From NCBI RefSeq assembly GCF_022095675.1, contig NZ_JAHYSG010000002.1, positions 124,001 to 188,000 on the forward strand: 64,000 nt of DNA. Direction: 5' to 3'. Source of the stretch: Dactylosporangium sp. AC04546. GTDB lineage: Bacteria > Actinomycetota > Actinomycetes > Mycobacteriales > Micromonosporaceae. The translations under genes were made by a program, and so were the position numbers. The notes beneath the pieces were generated by a model. It saw only the letters and a program-made list of their open reading frames with translations. It had not been told where the DNA came from and searched no databases. Positions within the stretch are counted from its first letter, which is position 1. Each line of letters opens with the position of its first letter. This document shows, in pieces, positions 35,442 through 44,868 of this stretch.

Positions 35442-37203
35442 CGTTGTGCCCCTTCATGAGTAGCCCGGCGATGCCGACGAACGCCGCGGTGATGGCGATC
35501 TGGAGGGTGGCCAGCGCGGCCACGGAGCCGGTGTTGCCCTGCACCCAGAGCTCGAGCATGGTGGTGCCGATGACGTTGGAGTCGGCGGACTTCAGGAAGA
35601 TCGCCGGCGAGTACTCCTTGAGCATGGTGACGAAGGTGAGCACCATCGCACCGACGAACGCCGGGGTGAGCAGTCTGCCGAGAATCCGGGTGAAGGTGAG
35701 CAGCCAGTCCGCGCCGGAGACCCGCGCGGCCTGATCGAGCTCCTGGCCGATCTGCATGATCGACGGTGCGATCGAGCCGAATCCGCTGGGCAGCGCCCGC
35801 AGGCCGAAGCCGATGATGATCGCGATCAGGGTGCCCTGGACAAGACCGCCGAGGCCGAACGGGGCGTAGGCGAACGCCCAGAACAGCCCGACGCCGACGA
35901 TGATGCCCGGCATCGCCTGCGGGGCGAGCGACAGGTACTCCACGGCACGGGCGAACCGGAAGCTGGAGCGCCGGGCCACCACCACGGCCAGCACCGCCAG
36001 CGCGCTGACCAGCACGGCGCCGGCACCGGCCACGATGAGGCTGTTGGAGATGGACTGGACGTAGGCGTCGTAGTGGAAGATCCGCTCGTAGTTGGCGGTG
36101 GTCAGCGTCTTGAACGGCGACTGCAGCGGGGTGAACACGAGCGTGAACGAGCGGAACACGAGCCCACCGATCGGCAGCAGCGCGCCGAACACGACGTAGC
36201 AGCTGATGGCGGCGACGCTGACCCACTTGAGCCAGCCGATGTCCAGCGGGCGGGGCCGGGTGGCCTTGCCCCGCACGGACACGAACCGCCGGGCGTGCTT
36301 GAGCAGTTTGGCCTGGACGGCCACCAGGCTCACCGTCACCACCAGGATGATCGTGGAGGCGGCGCCGAGGATGCCGTAGCTGGGATTGATGGACTGCAGG
36401 CCGTTGCGGTAGAGGAAGGTGGAGAACACGTCGATGCCGACCGGCTGGCCGTACAGCAGCGGCACGCTCAGCGTCTCCACCGACATGCTGAACACCAGGA
36501 TCGAGCTGTACACGATCGGCGGTCGCAGCAGCGGAACCACCACGGAGAGCAGAATGCGCAACGGTCCCGCTCCGCACACCTGGGCGGCGCTCTCCAGCGA
36601 CGCGTCGCTCTGGCGCAGCGCGTTGGCGCAGAACACATACGCGATCGGCGCCAACGCGACCGCCTCGGTGACCGCCATGCCGGGAATCGAGTACAGGTTC
36701 CACGGCACGGAGCCGACCAGCTGGCGCACCTGGACGCTGACGAACCCGGCCGGCCCGTACATGGTGATCCAGCCGAAGCCCAGGATCAGCGACGAGATGA
36801 AGAACGGCCACTGCATCGCCGCGGCGAACACCCGCCGGCCGGGCAGCTTCGTGCGTACCACGACCACGGCCATCGGCACGGCGATGAGCAGCGTCAGCAC
36901 CGTGGTGCCGACCGCGAACAGCGCGGTGTTGAGCACCACCAGGCCGAAGCCGGCCTCGGTGAACAGGTGCACGTAGTTGTCCGCGGTGAAGATGCCGCCG
37001 GCTTCGTACAGCGGCCGGTCCAGCACGGACTGGTACAGGGTGGGGACGACCGGCGCCAGCACGAGCACCGCGAGCAGGCCGAGCGTGGCGTACTGTATCC
37101 AGGCCTCCCGGCCGACGCCGAGGGGGCGCCGGTACCGGGGCCGGCGCGCCGGAGGACCCGGCGCGGGTGTGGGTGGCGGGGCCGCCGTGGCGAGCGATGT
37201 CAT
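35434..37203 (-). CDS. ABC transporter permease, double-domain FbpB type
   Basis: This 589-residue permease fuses two six-helix domains in one chain, as in FbpB/ThiP-type importers. Each half has an EAA loop: DASLESAAQVCGAGPLRIL in the first and GQELDQAARVSGADWLLTF in the second. The N-terminal 40 residues are Pro/Arg-rich and cytoplasmic. The ATG at 37203 is chosen because the longer upstream frame does not look like protein. The gene lies 29 bp after the binding-protein stop. Confidence 0.92.
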   Translation of the reverse strand: MTSLATAAPPPTPAPGPPARRPRYRRPLGVGREAWIQYATLGLLAVLVLAPVVPTLYQSVLDRPLYEAGGIFTADNYVHLFTEAGFGLVVLNTALFAVGTTVLTLLIAVPMAVVVVRTKLPGRRVFAAAMQWPFFISSLILGFGWITMYGPAGFVSVQVRQLVGSVPWNLYSIPGMAVTEAVALAPIAYVFCANALRQSDASLESAAQVCGAGPLRILLSVVVPLLRPPIVYSSILVFSMSVETLSVPLLYGQPVGIDVFSTFLYRNGLQSINPSYGILGAASTIILVVTVSLVAVQAKLLKHARRFVSVRGKATRPRPLDIGWLKWVSVAAISCYVVFGALLPIGGLVFRSFTLVFTPLQSPFKTLTTANYERIFHYDAYVQSISNSLIVAGAGAVLVSALAVLAVVVARRSSFRFARAVEYLSLAPQAMPGIIVGVGLFWAFAYAPFGLGGLVQGTLIAIIIGFGLRALPSGFGSIAPSIMQIGQELDQAARVSGADWLLTFTRILGRLLTPAFVGAMVLTFVTMLKEYSPAIFLKSADSNVIGTTMLELWVQGNTGSVAALATLQIAITAAFVGIAGLLMKGHNDA

Positions 37204-37232
37204 GTCGTTCCGTTCTTCGTCTGTGTCGCCGG

Positions 37233-38399
37233 TCAGCGGGCCAGCAGGCCGTTCCAGCGCTCGACGAACGCCTTCTCGTCGCCGTCGGACACCAGCGCGT
37301 ACTTGACCAGGACCACGTTCTTCTCGCCGACCTTCTCGACGATCTCCTGGTAGGTGTGCAGGCCCTTGGCCGGCTGGACGCTGTCGCGGTACGAGGTCAG
37401 GCCGCCTTCGGCGACCGCCCGCTGGCCCTCGGCGGACAGCACGAAGTCCACGAACAGCTTGGCGGTGTTCGAGTGCGGGGCCTTCGGCGCGATGCCGATG
37501 CCGCGCGGCAGCACCACCGTGCCGTCGTCGAGGAACGTCACCTGGAACAGTCCGCCGCTCTTGTCCACCACCGGGTACGCCGGAGCGCCGCTGATGAAGA
37601 AGCCGGCCAGGTACTCCCCCGCCAGGATCTTCTCGGTCTGCGTCCCGGACGAGGTCTCCGGCCGGGCCAGGGGCAGCAGCGTCTCCAAGGTGTTCCACGC
37701 GGCCGGGTTCGCCTGGGTGTAGGTGTAGGAGACGGTGAACCCGAAGGCGCCCTTCACGTCGCGGGTCGTGATCTTGTTGTTGAACTTGCCCGGGTCGGCG
37801 GCCACGATCTCCGCCAGGCTCTTGAGACCGGTCGGCGCCTTCGGCATCAGCGAGGTGTTGTAGGCGATCGTCATCGGGTCGGCGGACATCGCGTACACGT
37901 TGGGCATCAGCGTCGCGAACGGCGGCAGCTTCGGCAGTTCCGGCGACTGGTATGCCAGCAGCCGGTCCGCGCCGGCGACGTACTCCGCCCAGGCCTGCGC
38001 CGCGTTGGACACCAGCAGATCCGCGGGCGAACTCCCGGTGGCCTGCTCGGCGAGCACTCGCTGGAAGACCTCGTCACTGTCCAGGTTGTTGGCGTTGATC
38101 TTCTTGACCCACGGGTACTTCTTCTGGAAGTCCCGGAAGATCGGCGCCCAGTTCTCCTGGTCGGTGTTCGAGTAGATGGTCAGTTCGCCGCCCTCGTTCC
38201 TGGCGGCGGCGATGGTGTCGGCGTATGCCGGTGGGTAGTAGTCGGGAGCCGTACCCTCGGCGATCTGGTTCGGCGCAGGCCCGTCGTCGCTGCCGCCGCA
38301 CGCGCCGAGGGCTCCGGCGGCGGCGACAGCGCCGAACGCGGCGAGCATCTGCCGGCGGCTTGGTGTCCAGGTGCGGAGCGCGGGGGTGTCGTTGCTCAT
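37233..38399 (-). CDS. ABC transporter substrate-binding lipoprotein, family 1
   Basis: This 388-residue iron/polyamine-type solute-binding protein has a twin-arginine motif SRRQMLAAFG followed by the lipobox GALGACGG, so it is exported and anchored outside. Body motifs include EGGELTIYSNTDQENW and VSYTYTQANPAAWN. With a two-domain permease and a PotA-like ATPase it resembles importers of phosphonates and small organic acids as much as iron. Gene context argues for an acid-sugar ligand. The start follows an operator-covered promoter at 38449-38476. Confidence 0.9.
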   Translation of the reverse strand: MSNDTPALRTWTPSRRQMLAAFGAVAAAGALGACGGSDDGPAPNQIAEGTAPDYYPPAYADTIAAARNEGGELTIYSNTDQENWAPIFRDFQKKYPWVKKINANNLDSDEVFQRVLAEQATGSSPADLLVSNAAQAWAEYVAGADRLLAYQSPELPKLPPFATLMPNVYAMSADPMTIAYNTSLMPKAPTGLKSLAEIVAADPGKFNNKITTRDVKGAFGFTVSYTYTQANPAAWNTLETLLPLARPETSSGTQTEKILAGEYLAGFFISGAPAYPVVDKSGGLFQVTFLDDGTVVLPRGIGIAPKAPHSNTAKLFVDFVLSAEGQRAVAEGGLTSYRDSVQPAKGLHTYQEIVEKVGEKNVVLVKYALVSDGDEKAFVERWNGLLAR

Positions 38400-38448
38400 C
38401 AATGTACCGCTCCTTGACGTGGGGGAAACGTCCGTGACGCTGACCAAG

Positions 38449-38476
38449 ACTGTAGGTTATAAGCTATGTCCGTCAA
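38449..38476 (-). promoter_or_regulatory. Promoter of acid-sugar operon with operator O1
   Basis: On the minus strand there is TTGACG (38476-38471), a 16-bp spacer and TACAGT (38454-38449). The spacer is filled by an imperfect palindrome read on the plus strand as TGTAGGTTATAAGCTATG (38451-38468), a relative of operator O2 at 38533-38549. A GntR-type repressor bound here would block the promoter. Confidence 0.65.
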
Positions 38477-38532
38477 GAGGTCCCACAGAGACAGTTCGGG
38501 AAAGCCCGGGAAGACAGCACACCCGAGGCTCC

Positions 38533-38549
38533 TGTAGGCTATAGCCTCA
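38533..38549 (+). promoter_or_regulatory. Operator O2 ahead of GntR gene
   Basis: TGTAGGCTATAGCCTCA contains the perfect 12-bp palindrome AGGCTATAGCCT. It shares TGTAGG(T/C)TATA with O1, 82 bp away, and lies 16 bp before the GntR start codon, next to its GGGGAGG ribosome site. Negative autoregulation by the divergent GntR protein is likely. Confidence 0.7.
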
Positions 38550-38564
38550 ACCAGGGGAGGCCAG

Positions 38565-39257
38565 ATGGGTGCGCCGGCAGAGCCATTCACGACGAAGAGC
38601 GACTTCGCGTACCTGACGCTGCGAAACCGGATCCTCTCCGGCGAACTGGAGCCAGGCGCGACCCTCAACCAGGCGACACTCGCTCCGGCCATCGGCGTGA
38701 GCACCACCCCGCTGCGTGAAGCCCTGCGGCGCCTCAAGTCGGAAGGTCTCGTCGAGCTGGACGCCCACCGTGACGCCCGGGTCACGCCACTGACCGCCGA
38801 GGAGGCCCGCGACCTGCTGGAAGTCCGCCGCTCGCTGGACCCCCTCGCCGCCGCGCTGGCGGCGGAGCGCCGCACCCGCGACGACATCCGGGCGATGCGG
38901 GCCGCCGTCGAAGGGTTGCAGCCGCTGCCCAGCGATCCCAACGTGTTCGACCTGGTCGCCCACCGGCGCTTCCACACCGCGGTCTACCTGGCCTCGCACA
39001 ACGAACTGCTGATCGGCACCCTGGACGGGCTGTGGGACAAGGCCGACCGGTACCGTCGCCTCGGTCTGGTGGTCGAGCGCGGCCAGGCCGAACGCGACCA
39101 GAAGGCGGCCGAGCACACTGCCCTGCTCGAATGCGTCATCGCAGGCGACTCGGCCGGTGCCGAGGAGGTCATGCGGCTGCACATCGACACCAGCCTCGGC
39201 GCCAAGGCGGCGTCGCAGCTCGGCGCGCGCCCGACGGCGGCGACGTCGCGACCCTGA
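38565..39257 (+). CDS. GntR-family regulator, FCD type
   Basis: This 230-residue protein has a winged helix at about 10-75 (LAPAIGVSTTPLREALRRLKSEG) and a helical FCD ligand domain with VAHRRFHTAVYLASHN and AEHTALLECVIAG, the latter carrying metal-binding His/Glu. The two operator palindromes in the 165-bp gap to the divergent importer operon make it the likely local repressor, released by a sugar-acid intermediate. Confidence 0.92.
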   Translation: MGAPAEPFTTKSDFAYLTLRNRILSGELEPGATLNQATLAPAIGVSTTPLREALRRLKSEGLVELDAHRDARVTPLTAEEARDLLEVRRSLDPLAAALAAERRTRDDIRAMRAAVEGLQPLPSDPNVFDLVAHRRFHTAVYLASHNELLIGTLDGLWDKADRYRRLGLVVERGQAERDQKAAEHTALLECVIAGDSAGAEEVMRLHIDTSLGAKAASQLGARPTAATSRP

Positions 39258-39266
39258 ACATCGGGC

Positions 39267-40430
39267 ATGCGAGCGCACTCCGGGCGCGGCCGGGCACAGA
39301 TCGCTGCGCTGCTGACCCATACCGTGCTGGTGCAAGCGGTCACCTTCGTGCTGCGCCCCACGAGCACCTACCGCGCCATCGAGTTGCATGTTCCCGCGCT
39401 GTGGCTCGGGCTGCTCTCGGCGAGTTTCGCCGCCGCTCCCCTGCTCCTCGCCGTCCCCGCCGGTCACGCGGCCGACCGCTTCGGTGAACGCCGGGTGCTG
39501 GTGGCGGGCTCGGTGCTCCTGTGCGCCAGCGCGGCCACGTTCCTGGTGCTCGGGCACACCGTCACCGGGCTGCTCGCCGCCAGCGTCATCCTCGGCACCG
39601 GCCATCTGTGTGCCGTCGTCGGGCAACAGGCGCTGGTCGCCAACGACAGCCCCGCACACCGCTACGACACGACGTTCGGGCACTACACCTTTGCCGCATC
39701 GCTGGGACAGGCGGTCGGGCCGGCGCTGATCATCATGTTCGGCGGCGACCGGACGGTCCCGCACACCGGCGCCATCTTCACCGCCACCGCCCTGCTCACC
39801 GCCGTCCCGCTCGCCGTCGCACTCCTGCTGCGACCGGCGGAGCGGCCCTCGACAGCCCCGGCCGTCGAGCGGCCCGGCGTGCGGGACCTGTTGCGTCGCC
39901 CCGGCCTGCTGCGCGTCCTGACGGTCAGCTGCGTCGTCCTCGCGGCGGTCGACATCACCCTCGCGTACCTGCCCGCGCTCGGCGTCGAACGGGGCATCAC
40001 GTCCGGCGCCGTCGGCGTCCTGCTCGCCCTGCGCGCGGCCGCCTCCATGATGTCCCGGCTCTTCCTGGGCCGCCTCGCCGGCACGCTGGGCCGGCGCCGG
40101 CTGCTCGTCGGCAGCATCGGACTCTCCGCCGCGAGTCTGGCCGTCGCGGCGGCCCCCATGCCACTGTGGACACTCGCCGTTGTGGTCGCAGCCGCCGGAC
40201 TCGGACTGGGTGTCGGTCAGCCACTCACCATGTCCTGGCTCGCCGAGTCCAGCCCACCGGGCCTCCGCGGGCGCGCGATGTCACTGCGCCTGATCGGCAA
40301 CCGCTTCGGCCAGGTCCTGCTTCCCGGTGCCGCCGGCCTGCTCGCCGCCGGCACCGGCGCCGGCGGCGTCCTCGCCCTCACCGCGGCCGGCCTCGCCGCT
40401 GTCGGTGTGGCCGCCCGACGCCTGCACTGA
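39267..40430 (+). CDS. MFS transporter
   Basis: This 387-residue major facilitator protein has about twelve membrane helices, the loop 2-3 motif [16 protein letters not shown] and its half-repeat [16 protein letters not shown]. It begins 9 bp after the GntR stop and is followed 23 bp later by the RraA-like gene, so the three are one transcript. It may import or export an acid related to the divergent operon. The direction is unknown. Confidence 0.87.
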   Translation: MRAHSGRGRAQIAALLTHTVLVQAVTFVLRPTSTYRAIELHVPALWLGLLSASFAAAPLLLAVPAGHAADRFGERRVLVAGSVLLCASAATFLVLGHTVTGLLAASVILGTGHLCAVVGQQALVANDSPAHRYDTTFGHYTFAASLGQAVGPALIIMFGGDRTVPHTGAIFTATALLTAVPLAVALLLRPAERPSTAPAVERPGVRDLLRRPGLLRVLTVSCVVLAAVDITLAYLPALGVERGITSGAVGVLLALRAAASMMSRLFLGRLAGTLGRRRLLVGSIGLSAASLAVAAAPMPLWTLAVVVAAAGLGLGVGQPLTMSWLAESSPPGLRGRAMSLRLIGNRFGQVLLPGAAGLLAAGTGAGGVLALTAAGLAAVGVAARRLH

Positions 40431-40453
40431 CCCGACGACCGACGGAGGACACC

Positions 40454-40933
40454 ATGCCTGACGATGATGCCCAGTTCACCACCGCCGACCTGTACGACCA
40501 GCACGGCGACAAACTCTCCTCCTGCGACCTCCAGCTCCACCAGTACGGCAGCGTCCCGCGGTTCCACGGTCGCGCCGTCACGGTCCGCTGCTTCGAGGAC
40601 AACGCCCTGCTGAAGTCCGTCGTGGCCGAGCCCGGCGCCGGTCAGGTCCTGGTCGTCGACGGCGGCGGGTCCGTCCACCGTGCGCTCATGGGCGACATGA
40701 TCGCCGCCATCGCCCGCGACAACGGCTGGAACGGCGTCATCATCAACGGCGCGGTCCGCGACGTCGCCGTGCTTCGCACCCTCGGCATCGGCGTCAAGGC
40801 ACTCGGCTCCAACCCCCGCAAGAGCACCAAGACCGGCAGCGGCGAACGCGACGTGCCGGTCACCTTCGGGGGCTGCACCTTCACCCCCGGCGCCGAGGTG
40901 TACAGCGACGACGACGGGATCGTCGTCCTGTGA
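40454..40933 (+). CDS. RraA-like / HMG aldolase family protein
   Basis: The 159-residue protein fits the RraA/4-hydroxy-4-methyl-2-oxoglutarate aldolase class II family. The metal and pyruvate-enolate motif [20 protein letters not shown] followed by AVRD is intact, and [20 protein letters not shown] matches the N-terminus of the short RraA type. GGAGGAC precedes the ATG. Such proteins are either RNase E inhibitors or aldolase/oxaloacetate decarboxylases; next to an acid-sugar locus the enzymatic role is more attractive. Confidence 0.82.
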   Translation: MPDDDAQFTTADLYDQHGDKLSSCDLQLHQYGSVPRFHGRAVTVRCFEDNALLKSVVAEPGAGQVLVVDGGGSVHRALMGDMIAAIARDNGWNGVIINGAVRDVAVLRTLGIGVKALGSNPRKSTKTGSGERDVPVTFGGCTFTPGAEVYSDDDGIVVL

Positions 40934-41013
40934 CCACGTCCAGTTCGACGCCGATCGAGTGGGCCGGTTCCGCCACCGCCACCCACAGCCGGGACCGGGG
41001 CTGACAGGGCGAT

Positions 41014-42078
41014 TCAGTCGATGAGGGGGACGGCCCTCTTCCAGTCGAAGGTGAGGTCGGCCGGGATACCGACGGCCACCCCTTCGCCGGGTGCGAGGAC
41101 CACCTGGACGGTCGTACCGTCCGGCAGTCGCACGTCGTGCAGGACGCCGCCGGGCTGGTACTCGAGCGCGGAGACGACGCCGCGGTGTACACCGGCGGCG
41201 GCGCCCGCACCCGGGTCGGCTTCCACCATTCGGATCCCATCCGGCCGTACCGCGACCGCGACCACCGGCGCCCCGGTGTCGGAGCGGGCGTCGATCTCGA
41301 TCACGTCGCCGAACCCCGTGCGCAGGTGGCGTCCGTGCGGCGTTACCGGGATGACGTTGGCGAACCCAAGGAACTCGGCGGTATACCGGTGTCGGGGCCG
41401 GCTGAACACGTCGATCGGGGTGCCGGCCTCGACCACCTGTCCGGCGTCCATCACCGCGATCCGGTCGCCGAGCGCGAGCGCCTCGGTGTGGTCGTGTGTG
41501 ACGTACACACCGGTGAGGCCGAGCTCCCGCTGCAGCCGCTTGAGCTGCCCGCGCAGTTGGACGCGGATGCGCTGGTCCAGGCTGCTCAGCGGCTCGTCCA
41601 GCAGCATGACGGTGGGCCTGGTGACGATCGCCCGGGCCAGTGCGACCCGTTGCTGCTGACCGCCGGAGAGCTGCTTGGGCTTGCGGCCGGCGAAGTCGGT
41701 GAGCCCGACCAGCGCGAGGGCGTCGTCGACCCGCTGCTGCCGCTCCGCGCGCGGTACCCGCCGCATGCGCAGCCCGAACCCGACGTTGTCGCGGACCGAC
41801 ATGGTCGGGAACAGTGCCCAGGTCTGGAACACCATGGAGATGTTGCGCCTGTGGGTCGGTACGGCGGTGAGGTCGCGGCCGTCCAGCAGGACGCTGCCGG
41901 CGTCCGGCTCGAGCAGGCCGGCCAGCACGCGCAGCAAGGTCGTCTTGCCGCATCCGCTGGGCCCGAGCAGGACGAGCATCTCTCCGCGTGGCAGCGTCAG
42001 GTCGACTCCGGTCACGCCGCCGCCGGTGGGGTACTGCTTGCTGATGCCCGAGATGGTCAGGTAGTCGGACCCGGTCAT
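41014..42078 (-). CDS. ABC transporter ATPase, PotA type
   Basis: This 354-residue ATPase has GPSGCGKTTLLRVLAG as Walker A, LSGGQQQRVALARAI as signature, VMLLDEPLSSLD as Walker B, and a TOBE domain. Its ATG overlaps the preceding permease stop by 4 bp. It energises the polyamine-type importer encoded from 44868 down to here. Confidence 0.93.
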   Translation of the reverse strand: MTGSDYLTISGISKQYPTGGGVTGVDLTLPRGEMLVLLGPSGCGKTTLLRVLAGLLEPDAGSVLLDGRDLTAVPTHRRNISMVFQTWALFPTMSVRDNVGFGLRMRRVPRAERQQRVDDALALVGLTDFAGRKPKQLSGGQQQRVALARAIVTRPTVMLLDEPLSSLDQRIRVQLRGQLKRLQRELGLTGVYVTHDHTEALALGDRIAVMDAGQVVEAGTPIDVFSRPRHRYTAEFLGFANVIPVTPHGRHLRTGFGDVIEIDARSDTGAPVVAVAVRPDGIRMVEADPGAGAAAGVHRGVVSALEYQPGGVLHDVRLPDGTTVQVVLAPGEGVAVGIPADLTFDWKRAVPLID

Positions 42079-42926
42079 CGGCGTCTCCTTTCGGCGCCGC
42101 CCGCCAGGTGACCGAGGCCGCCGAGCCGCCCGAGGAGGAGGGCGGCGGCGATGCCGACGATGACGAGGATCGTGGACATGGCGGCCACGGTTGGATCGGC
42201 GTTGTGCTCCAGGTACTGGAAGAGGGTGATCGGCAGCGTCGTCTGGCCCGGCGACGACAGGAACAGCGAGATCGACACGTTGTCGAACGAGAAGATGAAG
42301 AGGAAGACCGCCGCGCTGCCGATCGCGGGCAGCATGCTGGGCAGCGTGACGCAGGCGAACGCGCGCATCCGGGAGGCGCCGAGTGTGGCGGCCGCGGACT
42401 CGAGGTCCGAGTCGACCGCGGCAAGACCCGCGACGAGTACCTGGAGCGCGATCGGCAGGCCGACGAGCACGTGTCCCAGCACGAGCCCGACCAGGCCGTT
42501 CGACAGCGACAGCTGGCTCAGCATGATGAGCAGGCCGAGCGCCAGCAGGATGTCCGGGGTGACGAGCGGCGTGGCCGTGGCGAGCTGGACGGTCCGCTGG
42601 ATCCGCCGGCTCCCCCGGGTGAGCGCGACAGCCGCGGGGACCGTGATGAGCAGGCCCACCGCCACCACGATCGACGCGATCCGGAGGCTGAGGGTGAGCG
42701 AGGTCCGGAAGCTCGGGTACGCGAATGCCTCGCTGAACCAGCGCAGCGAGAGTCTCTCCGGCGGGAACAGCAGGTACGGGTCGGGGTTCAGGGACGCGAA
42801 GGCCACGACCACCAGGGGCAGGAGCAGCAGCACGGTGATCACCAGGGTGAACACCGAGACCTTCGGCCGCGCTGTGCGGGCGGGGCGCCGCTGCGGGCCG
42901 ACCCGGGTTTGCGCAGCGGTGGCCAT
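42075..42926 (-). CDS. ABC transporter permease, PotC type
   Basis: This 283-residue permease has about six helices and the EAA loop DSDLESAAATLGASRMRAF. It begins at an ATG sharing its last base with the stop of the PotB-type gene. It forms the channel with that protein. Confidence 0.91.
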   Translation of the reverse strand: MATAAQTRVGPQRRPARTARPKVSVFTLVITVLLLLPLVVVAFASLNPDPYLLFPPERLSLRWFSEAFAYPSFRTSLTLSLRIASIVVAVGLLITVPAAVALTRGSRRIQRTVQLATATPLVTPDILLALGLLIMLSQLSLSNGLVGLVLGHVLVGLPIALQVLVAGLAAVDSDLESAAATLGASRMRAFACVTLPSMLPAIGSAAVFLFIFSFDNVSISLFLSSPGQTTLPITLFQYLEHNADPTVAAMSTILVIVGIAAALLLGRLGGLGHLAGGAERRRR

Positions 42927-43810
42927 CAGCGCGCCCCCGAGGTGTCCCGGCCGCCGAAATGGGTGCCGAGCATGATGGGGATGACCAGGACGACGACGAG
43001 GATCACGGCGAACGCGGAGGCGGTCGCCCAGAGCTGGGACTGGCTCAATGACGTGTAGACCATCTGGGGCACGGTGTTCACCCGGCCGCCGCCCATCATC
43101 GCGGGCACGATGAACGTGCCCGCGGCCGCCGCGAAGGTCAGCACACCGCCGGCGACCAGGCCCGGCACGGCGAGCGGGAAGACCACCCGGACCAGCACCG
43201 ACAGCCTGTCCGCACCGAGCGTCCGTGCCGCCTCCACGAGTGTGGTGTCCAGTCTGGACAGGCTCGCGTACACGGCCATCGCCATGAACGGGAACTGGAA
43301 CATGACCAGGGCGATGACGATGCCGGCGAGCGAGTAGTTGAGGCCGAGCGGCGAGTCGATCAGGTCGGCTCGCATCAGCAGGTCGTCCACCGAGATCAGC
43401 CCGAGTTGCAGACCGAAGATCCGTACCACGCCGTTGACGAGCAGCGGTGTGAGGAGCAGCGCGAGCTGGAGCTGGCGCAGTCCTGGTCGCACGGTGAGCT
43501 GGTAGGCGTAGAGCAGACCGATCGCACCGGTGATGACCGTGGTCAGCACCGCGATGAGCAGCGTGTTGGTCAGCGCCTTGAGGTACAGCTCGTCGGAGAA
43601 GAAGGAGATGTAGTGGCTGAACGTGAAGCCGCCCGCGTCCACGTCGTTGCTCCTGGCCAGGCTGGTGCGGATCACGGTGGTCGCCGGGTAGAGGAACATG
43701 CATGCGGTGAACAGCAGCAGCGGGGCGGCGAGCAGCCAGCCGCCCTGCTCGTTCCGGGTGCCGCTTGCCGTCGGCGCCTCGGTCCGACGGATCGCGGGAG
43801 TGGCCGTCAC
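42926..43810 (-). CDS. ABC transporter permease, PotB type
   Basis: This 294-residue permease has six predicted helices and an EAA loop DTTLVEAARTLGADRLSVL. The GTG at 43810 is chosen because it overlaps the TGA of the binding-protein gene and because homology begins shortly after. The longer upstream frame is only a shadow of the binding protein. Confidence 0.9.
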   Translation of the reverse strand: MTATPAIRRTEAPTASGTRNEQGGWLLAAPLLLFTACMFLYPATTVIRTSLARSNDVDAGGFTFSHYISFFSDELYLKALTNTLLIAVLTTVITGAIGLLYAYQLTVRPGLRQLQLALLLTPLLVNGVVRIFGLQLGLISVDDLLMRADLIDSPLGLNYSLAGIVIALVMFQFPFMAMAVYASLSRLDTTLVEAARTLGADRLSVLVRVVFPLAVPGLVAGGVLTFAAAAGTFIVPAMMGGGRVNTVPQMVYTSLSQSQLWATASAFAVILVVVLVIPIMLGTHFGGRDTSGAR

Positions 43811-44868
43811 CTGCTGAAGATCCTCTGCCAGCGGGTCGTCCACTCGGTGATGTTGTCGCCGAACTCGTACCAGTCGATCGGCCACAGGCGGTCGGCGATC
43901 TGCGGGGTCTCGACCAGGTTGGCCGCCAGGTCCGCCGGCAGCCGCACGGTCGTGGACCCCGGCGCCGCCTTGCCCTCCCTCGCCCATTGGACCTGGGTCT
44001 CGTCCTTGAGCATGTAGTTGATGAAGTCGTACGCCTGGTCCTTGTTCTTGGCGGCGGCTGGGATCGTGAGGTTCTGCACGCTCCAGGTCGAGCCCTCCGC
44101 CGGCACCACGGTCTCGACGCCCCGGCTTTTCAGCGGGATGCCCTGGTCGGCGATGGTGACGACGGCTGCGACGCTGCCGGCGGCCAGCTTGTTGACGCCG
44201 TCGGTGCTGGTGGTGAAGAGGAACTGGATGTTGTCCTTGAGCCGCTCCAGGGCCGCCCAACCGGCCTCGTAGTCGGCCGGGCCGTTGCCGAACAGCCGCG
44301 CACCGATGAAGACGAGGAAGAGCCCCCCGATGGACGGCGCGTTCTGCAGCGCGAGCTGACCCTTGAGCTCGGGCCGCCAGAGGTCCGTCCAGGAGGTGAT
44401 CCTGAATGGAACCTTGTCCGTCTTGTAGAGGATTCCGGACGCGGTGTAGCTGATCGGGACGGCGCTGACCCTGCCATCCCTCGTCTGCCCCTCGGTCAGC
44501 CGCTTGACGATCGAGTCCCACTGCTCGATGCGGGATGTGTCGATGGGTTCGAGCACACCGCTGGTCACGCCGCGGGCCGCCTCGCTGCCGATCAGCCACG
44601 CCAGGTCGTACTGCCCGGGCTTCTGCTGCAGCAGGGGCAAGGTGTCGCTGCCGGGGTCGTTGAGCACCTCCACGCCGGTGGCGGCGGTGAACCCGGGGGA
44701 GATCTTCCGCAGGGCGGTTTCCCAGACGCCACCCCAGCATCGGGCCACGATGCGGGTGTTGCCTGCGGCCCCGGGGGACTCCCCGCTGCCGCACGCGGCC
44801 AGCAGTGTGCCCGTGCCGACGCCCAGGCCCAGGGAGAGCAGACCGCGCCGACTGAGCGTAGTTCCCAT
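43807..44868 (-). CDS. Substrate-binding lipoprotein, spermidine/putrescine type
   Basis: This 353-residue PotD-like protein has a Tat/lipoprotein leader (LSRRGLLSLGLGVGTGTLL, lipobox LLAACGS). The body shows IVARCWGGVWETALRKISPGF and VSYTASGILY-like landmarks (PISYTASGILYKTD). AGGAGGAG lies just before the ATG at 44868. It is first in the four-gene importer operon. The true ligand could be a polyamine or another small amine or acid. Confidence 0.9.
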   Translation of the reverse strand: MGTTLSRRGLLSLGLGVGTGTLLAACGSGESPGAAGNTRIVARCWGGVWETALRKISPGFTAATGVEVLNDPGSDTLPLLQQKPGQYDLAWLIGSEAARGVTSGVLEPIDTSRIEQWDSIVKRLTEGQTRDGRVSAVPISYTASGILYKTDKVPFRITSWTDLWRPELKGQLALQNAPSIGGLFLVFIGARLFGNGPADYEAGWAALERLKDNIQFLFTTSTDGVNKLAAGSVAAVVTIADQGIPLKSRGVETVVPAEGSTWSVQNLTIPAAAKNKDQAYDFINYMLKDETQVQWAREGKAAPGSTTVRLPADLAANLVETPQIADRLWPIDWYEFGDNITEWTTRWQRIFSR

